Assembly (NCBI GenBank): GCA_945957495.1
Contig: CAMFLG010000060.1
Span: 1-11,106, forward strand
Origin: an uncultured Pseudorhodobacter sp.
Lineage (GTDB): Bacteria > Pseudomonadota > Alphaproteobacteria > Rhodobacterales > Rhodobacteraceae
Reading direction: 5' to 3'
Length of the DNA stretch: 11,106 bases
A program made the position numbers and the translations under genes. Numbering within the stretch: position 1 is the stretch's first letter; every line of letters begins with the position of its first letter. Positions 6,058-11,106 of this stretch are shown here, in pieces. Under the pieces are notes generated by a model. That model was not told where the DNA came from, did not search any database, and saw only the letters and a program-made list of their open reading frames with translations.

Positions 6058-7137
6058 ATGCAAGACCCCCAAAGCAAACCCCGCGCCCGCGATCTTGGCC
6101 TGCCCTTCCCCGGCGCCCCCGGCCCCCTGAACGCCATCACCGATGTGCCGGGGCTGGCCGTAGGCTTCTGCACCCTGACCGATCCCGCCCGCGCCATGCG
6201 TACCGGCGTCACCGCCATCCTGCCACGTCCGGGCACCACACCAAAGCCGGTCTGGGCCGGGCAATATGCGCTGAACGGCAATGGTGAGATGACGGGCACC
6301 CATTGGATCAATGACGCGGGCTATTTCGTCGGGCCGATCTGCATTACCAACACCCATGGTGTTGGCGCCGTCCATACCGGTGTCACGCGTTGGATGATCG
6401 ACACTTACGCTGATTATTTCAAGAACCATCACGCATGGGCCATGCCAGTGGTCGCCGAAACCTATGACGGTGTGCTGAACGATATCAACGCATTGCATGT
6501 GCGCCCCGAACACGCCATTGCCGCCCTGAACGCAGCCAGCACCGGCCCGGTTGCCGAAGGATCTACCGGCGGTGGTAACGGCATGATCTGTTACGAGTTC
6601 AAGGGTGGCACCGGCACCGCCTCGCGCCGGATCGAGATTGGCGGCGAAACCTATACCGTCGCCGCCTTGGTACAGGCCAACCACGGTATCCGCCCCTGGC
6701 TGACCATCCTTGGCCAACCTGTCGGGCAACTGATGCCGGAAGGCGCGCTGTATTCCGCGGAAATGGGTTCGATTATCGTGATCGTGGCCACCGACGCGCC
6801 GCTGTCCAGCCTGTCACTGCGCCAAGTGGCCAAGCGCGCCGCCATCGGCATTGGGCGCGGCGGCTCTCCGGGCGGCAACAATTCTGGCGACATTTTTCTA
6901 GCCCTGTCCACCGCCAATGACGGCCCGATGCCGCAGTTCGCCCCGGCCTTGCTGACCAAACAAGAGTTGAACGGTGAACGTATCGACGCGCTCTACATGG
7001 CAGCGGTGCAGTCCATCGAGGAATCGGTGGTCAACGCCATCGTCGCCGGGGAAGACGTGGCAACCGTCAAACCGCCGGGCCTGACCTGCCGCGCCATCGA
7101 CAAGGACAGGCTGCGCAGGCTGTTTCAAAAAACATGA
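6058..7137 (+). CDS. P1/S58-family self-processing aminopeptidase (DmpA/BapA-like)
   Basis: N-terminal-nucleophile hydrolase of 359 aa related to D-aminopeptidase DmpA, beta-peptidyl aminopeptidase BapA and nylon-oligomer hydrolase NylC. The family opening ARDLG...NAITDVPGL (10-33) is present. The predicted self-cleavage site is G237/S238 in EMGSIIVIVATDAP, giving an alpha chain of 237 aa and a beta chain of 122 aa whose new N-terminal Ser238 is the nucleophile. S276 and D278 (in NNSGDIF) lie +38 and +40 from it, the same spacing as Ser288 and Glu290 from Ser250 in BapA as I recall it. Y136 in AETYDG and N208 in VQANHG match conserved alpha-chain active-site positions. It has no signal peptide, so it should act in the cytosol. 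ATG 6058 follows the permease stop as TAAGATG with no good Shine-Dalgarno, implying coupled translation. It probably cleaves whatever the transporter brings in. Family firm; substrate (peptide, beta-peptide, amide or acyl-amine) unknown. Confidence 0.92.
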   Translation: MQDPQSKPRARDLGLPFPGAPGPLNAITDVPGLAVGFCTLTDPARAMRTGVTAILPRPGTTPKPVWAGQYALNGNGEMTGTHWINDAGYFVGPICITNTHGVGAVHTGVTRWMIDTYADYFKNHHAWAMPVVAETYDGVLNDINALHVRPEHAIAALNAASTGPVAEGSTGGGNGMICYEFKGGTGTASRRIEIGGETYTVAALVQANHGIRPWLTILGQPVGQLMPEGALYSAEMGSIIVIVATDAPLSSLSLRQVAKRAAIGIGRGGSPGGNNSGDIFLALSTANDGPMPQFAPALLTKQELNGERIDALYMAAVQSIEESVVNAIVAGEDVATVKPPGLTCRAIDKDRLRRLFQKT

Positions 7138-7165
7138 CCACTGGCCACCCGGGCCGCAATCGGCG

Positions 7166-7516
7166 CTAATACAATTCCCAGTGGTCTTCGCCCTTCACCG
7201 GCCCCACCGCGATCCAGTCGGCGCGCACCCGCGCCACGCGGGTATCGCCCCAGGTGCGAAACACAATCTGAAATCCGGTTTCCGTGACCGCCTCGGCAGA
7301 AATATCGGCGCGGGAGTTGTGCTTCTGGTCCATATCCCACATGCCCATCGACACCATCACCGTCGGCGGCTCGGCAAAGGCTTCGTCAAAGCTGATCTGA
7401 TGGCGGCTTTCGCGCGGGCCCTGCCCCGTCCACATCACACCGCCATCGGCAAAGTCGGAAAACAACACCCGACTTCCTTGCTCGATCCCGGTATCTGACG
7501 ACGCAAAACGCTTCAT
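7166..7516 (-). CDS. H-type lectin domain protein
   Basis: Small protein of 116 aa consisting almost entirely of one H-type lectin domain, the fold of snail agglutinin HPA and the discoidin C-terminus, which binds GalNAc-type sugars as a trimer. Family signatures are SMGMWDMDQKHNSRADI (56-72), VTETGFQIVFRTWGDTRVAR (77-96) and the closing RADWIAVGP (98-106). No signal peptide or membrane segment is visible, so it is predicted cytosolic unless exported by another route. The - strand sequence GAGG (7521-7524), 4 nt before ATG 7516, supports the start. It lies on the same strand beyond the atp terminator, so it needs its own promoter or read-through. It is convergent with the peptidase gene, 28 nt apart. 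Domain call firm; biological role unknown. Confidence 0.88.
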   Translation of the reverse strand: MKRFASSDTGIEQGSRVLFSDFADGGVMWTGQGPRESRHQISFDEAFAEPPTVMVSMGMWDMDQKHNSRADISAEAVTETGFQIVFRTWGDTRVARVRADWIAVGPVKGEDHWELY

Positions 7517-7578
7517 ATGACCTCATCCCTTCCGGTCAACTTAGCAACGAATTCGGGCAAGAAAAGGCTTATAAAAAG

Positions 7579-7606
7579 GAAAAGCCCCGACGAAGCGGGG
7601 CTTTTC
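7579..7606 (-). terminator. Intrinsic terminator of the ATP synthase operon
   Basis: Read on the - strand, a perfect 11-bp stem (GAAAAGCCCCG with CGGGGCTTTTC) and a 6-nt loop (7590-7595) are followed by CTTTTTAT, giving a long T-rich tail. It starts 17 nt past the atpC stop. It is the strongest terminator in the window and separates the atp genes from the lectin gene. Confidence 0.92.
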
Positions 7607-7623
7607 GATTAGATATTGGGCGT

Positions 7624-8016
7624 TTAGTGCCCGGCGGCGCTGCGCATTGCCAACAAATCAGCCATCGCCTTTGCGGCGGCATCCTTGTCAACGCTGACAG
7701 ACGCAGCCTCGGTCGCGTCTGCGATCAGCTGATCCAGCAGCGCCGGGGTGACTTCGTCCAGCGGCACGGCGCGCTCGGCCAGAACCGAAACGCCGTTGGC
7801 GTTGATCTCGGCAAAGCCGCCGGTGACGACATAGGCCTTGGCCCCTTCCGGCGACAGCGCCTTCAGGATGCCGGGGCGCAGCGTGGTGATGGTGGGGGCA
7901 TGCCCCTCCATCGCCGTCAGGTCGCCATCGGCGCCAGGGATTTGCACCTCAGAGGCCTGAACCGAAGCCAAGCGCCGCTCAGGAGAGACGAGGTCGAATT
8001 GCAACGTTCCAGCCAT
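7624..8016 (-). CDS. atpC: ATP synthase F1 epsilon subunit
   Basis: Central-stalk subunit that couples rotor to catalysis and can inhibit ATP hydrolysis. It is 130 aa, normal for the family. The N-terminal beta-sandwich (about 1-85) carries DGDLTAMEGHAPTITTLRPG (30-49), the conserved loop region of epsilon, and VLAERAVPLDEV (78-89). A C-terminal helical part follows (about 90-130, alanine-rich). AAGGGGG lies 4 nt before ATG 8016. It is the last gene of the F1 operon, 9 nt after atpD, and is followed by the terminator. Confidence 0.96.
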   Translation of the reverse strand: MAGTLQFDLVSPERRLASVQASEVQIPGADGDLTAMEGHAPTITTLRPGILKALSPEGAKAYVVTGGFAEINANGVSVLAERAVPLDEVTPALLDQLIADATEAASVSVDKDAAAKAMADLLAMRSAAGH

Positions 8017-8025
8017 GATGCCCCC

Positions 8026-9468
8026 TTAGGCCGCAGCCGCGGCAAGACGCTGGGCTTTGGCTTTCACTTCTTCGATGCCGCCAACCATGTAGAAGGCTGC
8101 TTCCGGCAGGTGGTCGTATTCACCCGCCACAACGGCCTTGAACGAACGGATGGTTTCTTCCAGCGGAACCTGCACACCGTCAGAGCCGGTGAACACCTTC
8201 GCCACGTCGAACGGCTGGGACAGGAAACGTTCCAGTTTACGCGCACGGGCCACGGCCAGTTTGTCGTCTTCCGAAAGTTCGTCCATGCCAAGGATGGCGA
8301 TGATGTCCTGCAGCGACTTGTAGCGTTGCAGCACTTTCTGTACGTCGGTCGCAACCTTGTAATGCTCTTCCCCGATGATCAGCGGGTCCAGCAGGCGCGA
8401 GGTAGACCCCAGCGGGTCCACGGCCGGATAGATGCCCTTTTCCGAAATCGCCCGGTCCAGAACCGTCGTAGCGTCCAGGTGGGCGAACGACGTGGCCGGT
8501 GCAGGGTCGGTCAAGTCGTCGGCCGGAACGTACACGGCCTGAACGGACGTGATCGAGCCGTTCTTGGTCGAGGTGATGCGTTCCTGCATCGCACCCATGT
8601 CGGTGGCCAGCGTCGGCTGATAGCCCACGGCGGACGGGATACGCCCCAGCAAGGCCGACACTTCTGAACCGGCTTGGGTAAAGCGGAAGATGTTGTCCAC
8701 GAAGAACAGCACGTCTGCGCCGGTTTCGTCACGGAACTGTTCGGCCATGGTCAGACCCGACAGGGCGATCCGCATACGGGCTCCCGGCGGTTCGTTCATC
8801 TGGCCATACACCAGCGCAATTTTCGATTTGGACATGTCTTCCAGATCAATAACGCCGGATTCGATCATCTCGTGGTAAAGGTCGTTGCCTTCACGGGTGC
8901 GTTCGCCCACGCCCGCAAACACCGACACGCCCGAGTGCACTTTGGCGATGTTGTTGATCAGTTCCATGATCAGAACCGTCTTGCCCACGCCTGCGCCGCC
9001 GAACAGACCGATCTTGCCGCCCTTGGTATAGGGGGCCAGCAGGTCGATCACCTTGATGCCGGTCACAAGGATCTGGCTTTCGGTCGCCTGCTCGGAAAAC
9101 GCCGGAGCGGGCTGGTGGATTGCGCGGGTGGCGGTGGCGTTGACCGGACCACGTTCGTCAACCGGCTCGCCGATGACGTTCATGATGCGGCCCAGGGTCG
9201 CCTTGCCCACCGGAACCGAGATCGGCGCGCCGGTGTCGAACACCGGGGCACCCCGGACCAGACCTTCGGATGCGTCCATAGCCACGGTGCGCACAGTGTT
9301 TTCGCCAAGATGCTGGGCCACTTCCAGAACCAGGTTCTTGCCGTTGTTTTCGGTGGTCAGTGCGTTCAGAATTGCGGGAAGTTCGCCTTCGAACTGCACG
9401 TCAACCACGGCGCCGATCACCTGGGTGATCTTGCCTGCCGCGGCAGCTGCTTTCGGTGCTTTTGCCAT
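8026..9468 (-). CDS. atpD: ATP synthase F1 beta subunit
   Basis: Catalytic subunit of the F1 head, 480 aa. Visible elements are Walker A GGAGVGKT (157-164), the catalytic glutamate E189 in GERTREG, the Walker B region VLFFVDNI (253-260, D258), and VGYQPTLATDMG (281-292). The torque-loop motif reads DELSEDD (396-402) instead of the common DELSEED. The N-terminus has a short Ala/Lys extension (AKAPKAAAAAG) typical of alphaproteobacterial beta subunits. GGAG lies 7 nt before ATG 9468. It is 17 nt downstream of atpG in the same operon. Complete and unremarkable. Confidence 0.98.
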   Translation of the reverse strand: MAKAPKAAAAAGKITQVIGAVVDVQFEGELPAILNALTTENNGKNLVLEVAQHLGENTVRTVAMDASEGLVRGAPVFDTGAPISVPVGKATLGRIMNVIGEPVDERGPVNATATRAIHQPAPAFSEQATESQILVTGIKVIDLLAPYTKGGKIGLFGGAGVGKTVLIMELINNIAKVHSGVSVFAGVGERTREGNDLYHEMIESGVIDLEDMSKSKIALVYGQMNEPPGARMRIALSGLTMAEQFRDETGADVLFFVDNIFRFTQAGSEVSALLGRIPSAVGYQPTLATDMGAMQERITSTKNGSITSVQAVYVPADDLTDPAPATSFAHLDATTVLDRAISEKGIYPAVDPLGSTSRLLDPLIIGEEHYKVATDVQKVLQRYKSLQDIIAILGMDELSEDDKLAVARARKLERFLSQPFDVAKVFTGSDGVQVPLEETIRSFKAVVAGEYDHLPEAAFYMVGGIEEVKAKAQRLAAAAA

Positions 9469-9485
9469 AATGTTTCTCCGGTTAC

Positions 9486-10352
9486 TCAGAGCGCCTCAGC
9501 GCCCGCGATGATTTCGATAAGCTCTTTGGTGATCGCAGCCTGACGCGAGCGGTTGTAGATGGTCGTGTACTTGGTGATCATCTCGCCCGCGTTGCGGGTC
9601 GCGTTGTCCATCGCGGTCATCCGGGAGCCCTGTTCAGAGGCGCCGTTTTCCAGCAAGGCAGTAAAGAACTGCGTCGCAACCCCGCGCGGCAGCAGATCGG
9701 CCAGAATGGCCTCTTCGCTGGGCTCGTATTCATACAAGGCTGTGGCCGCGCCGCCTTCGTACTTGGCAGGAATGATCTGCTGTTCGGTCGGAACCTGGGC
9801 GATCACGGATTGGAAGCGGCTGTAGAAGATCGTCACCACGTCGCATTCGCCGGCTTCAAACCGGGCCAGCACGTCACGCGCGATGCTTTGCGCATTGGTA
9901 TAGCCCACGCGCTTCACTTCGGTCATGTCGATATGGCCCACCAGCAGGTTGGCATAGTCGCGGCGCAGCTGTTCGCGCCCCTTCTTGCCAACGGTCAGGA
10001 TCTTGACCGTCTTGCCCTCTGCCAGCAGCGCATTGATCTTCGTGCGGGCCAACCGAACGATGTTCGAGTTGAACCCACCGCACAACCCGCGCTCAGAGGT
10101 CATGACGACCAGAAGATGCACGCGGTCAGAGCCCGTCCCGGCCAAAAGCCGGGGCGCGCTTGCCGATTTACCAACCGAGGCGGCAAGGCCCCCCATCACC
10201 GCATTCATCCGCTCGGCATAGGGCCGGGCAGCTTCAGCGGCTTCCTGGGCGCGGCGCAGCTTCGCCGCAGAAACCATCTGCATCGCCTTGGTGATCTTGC
10301 GGGTATTCTTGATACTCGCGATCTTGTTTTTTAGCGTCTTAAGGCTGGGCAT
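9486..10352 (-). CDS. atpG: ATP synthase F1 gamma subunit
   Basis: Rotating central shaft of F1, 288 aa, normal length. The N-terminal coiled-coil helix starts PSLKTLKNKIASIKNTRKIT (2-21) and runs through MQMVSAAKLRRAQ. The globular domain has the conserved SERGLCGGFNSNI (86-98), and the C-terminal helix has MTAMDNATRNAGEM (245-258) and YNRSRQAAITKELIEI (266-281). AGGGAG lies 7 nt before ATG 10352. It is 22 nt downstream of atpA and 17 nt upstream of atpD. Confidence 0.97.
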   Translation of the reverse strand: MPSLKTLKNKIASIKNTRKITKAMQMVSAAKLRRAQEAAEAARPYAERMNAVMGGLAASVGKSASAPRLLAGTGSDRVHLLVVMTSERGLCGGFNSNIVRLARTKINALLAEGKTVKILTVGKKGREQLRRDYANLLVGHIDMTEVKRVGYTNAQSIARDVLARFEAGECDVVTIFYSRFQSVIAQVPTEQQIIPAKYEGGAATALYEYEPSEEAILADLLPRGVATQFFTALLENGASEQGSRMTAMDNATRNAGEMITKYTTIYNRSRQAAITKELIEIIAGAEAL

Positions 10353-10374
10353 GCGTTATCTCCCTGCCCCGCCC

Positions 10375-11106
10375 TCAGGCGAAGTCTTTTGCGAAGGCGT
10401 CAAGCTCGGCGCGGATGGCTTTCTCCAGATCGCCCGCAACTTTGCGGTCGTTCTTGGTGATGTCTTCCAGCAGAGCCTTGCCCGTGGTGCGCAGGTGCTT
10501 CAGCAGACCTGCTTCGAACCGGCCCACATCGCGCACGGCAACCTTGTCCAGATAGCCGGCGGTGCCCGCGTAGATCACGCAGACGATTTCGGCGTTGGTC
10601 AGCGGTGCGTATTGCGGCTGCTTCATCAGTTCGGTCAGACGTGCACCACGGTTCAGCAGCGCCTGGGTCGAGGCGTCAAGGTCAGAACCAAACTGCGCAA
10701 AGGCCGCCATTTCGCGGTACTGCGCCAGTTCCAGCTTCACCTTGCCAGCCACCGATTTCATCGCGTTGGTCTGTGCGGACGAACCCACGCGCGAAACCGA
10801 CAGACCGGTGTTCACGGCAGGGCGGATGCCCTGATAGAAAAGTTCGGTTTCCAGGAAGATCTGGCCGTCGGTGATCGAGATCACGTTCGTCGGAATAAAG
10901 GCCGACACGTCGCCGCCTTGGGTTTCGATGATCGGCAGTGCCGTCAGCGAGCCCGAACCGAAATCGGCGTTCAGCTTGGACGAACGCTCCAGCAGACGGG
11001 AGTGCAGATAGAACACGTCGCCCGGATAGGCTTCGCGGCCCGGCGGACGGCGCAGCAGCAGCGACATCTGGCGGTAGGCGACGGCCTGCTTGGACAGGTC
11101 GTCATA
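10375..11106 (-). CDS. atpA: ATP synthase F1 alpha subunit (partial, C-terminal 243 residues)
   Basis: Non-catalytic nucleotide-binding subunit of the F1 head. Only the C-terminal 243 residues lie in the window; the 5' part runs off the right edge with the frame still open. The visible part begins YDDLSKQAVAYRQ (after the Walker B strand) and continues through RRPPGREAYPGDVFYLHSR, the arginine-finger segment LSVSRVGSSAQ and the C-terminal helical domain. The ATG at 11067 is an internal methionine, not the start. The family length of about 510 aa means slightly more than half is missing. It is the most upstream atp gene seen; atpH (delta) would be expected next, beyond the window. Confidence 0.97.
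   Translation of the reverse strand, partial: YDDLSKQAVAYRQMSLLLRRPPGREAYPGDVFYLHSRLLERSSKLNADFGSGSLTALPIIETQGGDVSAFIPTNVISITDGQIFLETELFYQGIRPAVNTGLSVSRVGSSAQTNAMKSVAGKVKLELAQYREMAAFAQFGSDLDASTQALLNRGARLTELMKQPQYAPLTNAEIVCVIYAGTAGYLDKVAVRDVGRFEAGLLKHLRTTGKALLEDITKNDRKVAGDLEKAIRAELDAFAKDFA

Noticed and set aside
7137..7185. 8-bp inverted repeat (ACCACTGG / CCAGTGGT) spanning the end of the peptidase and lectin genes as a terminator
   Set aside because: The loop is 33 nt, there is no T-run on either strand, and the right arm is inside lectin coding sequence. Chance is the simpler explanation.

Overview
The window looks like chromosomal DNA from an alphaproteobacterium, most likely a member of the Rhodobacteraceae (Rhodobacter, Gemmobacter or Tabrizicola type). 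Three things suggest this: the GC-rich coding sequence, the character of the Prs, AtpD and AtpC proteins, and an F1-only ATP synthase operon (atpA-atpG-atpD-atpC visible) with no Fo genes after atpC. This assignment comes from recognising protein families by eye, not from a database search.

Layout, left to right. (1) prs, ribose-phosphate pyrophosphokinase, + strand, best start at 89, followed by a 10-bp hairpin. (2) An RpiR/MurR-type regulator on the - strand (1209-2075), divergent from a five-gene + strand operon. (3) That operon (2200-7137) encodes a PotD/PotF-like periplasmic binding protein, a PotA-like ATPase, PotB-like and PotC-like permeases, and a P1/S58 (DmpA/BapA-type) self-processing aminopeptidase. 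An intrinsic terminator lies between the binding-protein gene and the ATPase gene. The other junctions are tight: TAATG, an 8-nt overlap, and TAAGATG. (4) A small H-type lectin domain protein on the - strand (7166-7516). (5) The 3' part of the F1 ATP synthase operon on the - strand: atpA (partial, running off the right edge), atpG, atpD and atpC, ending in a strong intrinsic terminator at 7579-7606.

How the genes work together. prs and the atp genes are housekeeping. The accessory part is the regulator, ABC importer and peptidase block. The importer belongs to the polyamine family, but most polyamine-contact positions of its binding protein are changed. The last gene encodes a cytosolic N-terminal-nucleophile amidase or aminopeptidase with its cleavage site and catalytic residues intact. 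The simplest reading is an import-and-hydrolyse pathway for an amine- or amide-containing compound (a short or beta-peptide, or an acylated amine), controlled by a regulator whose SIS domain lacks the usual sugar-phosphate serine motif. The substrate is unknown. This block is the best candidate here for something not yet described.

No tRNA, rRNA, CRISPR array, insertion sequence or prophage gene was seen. No gene-free stretch is longer than about 125 bases.
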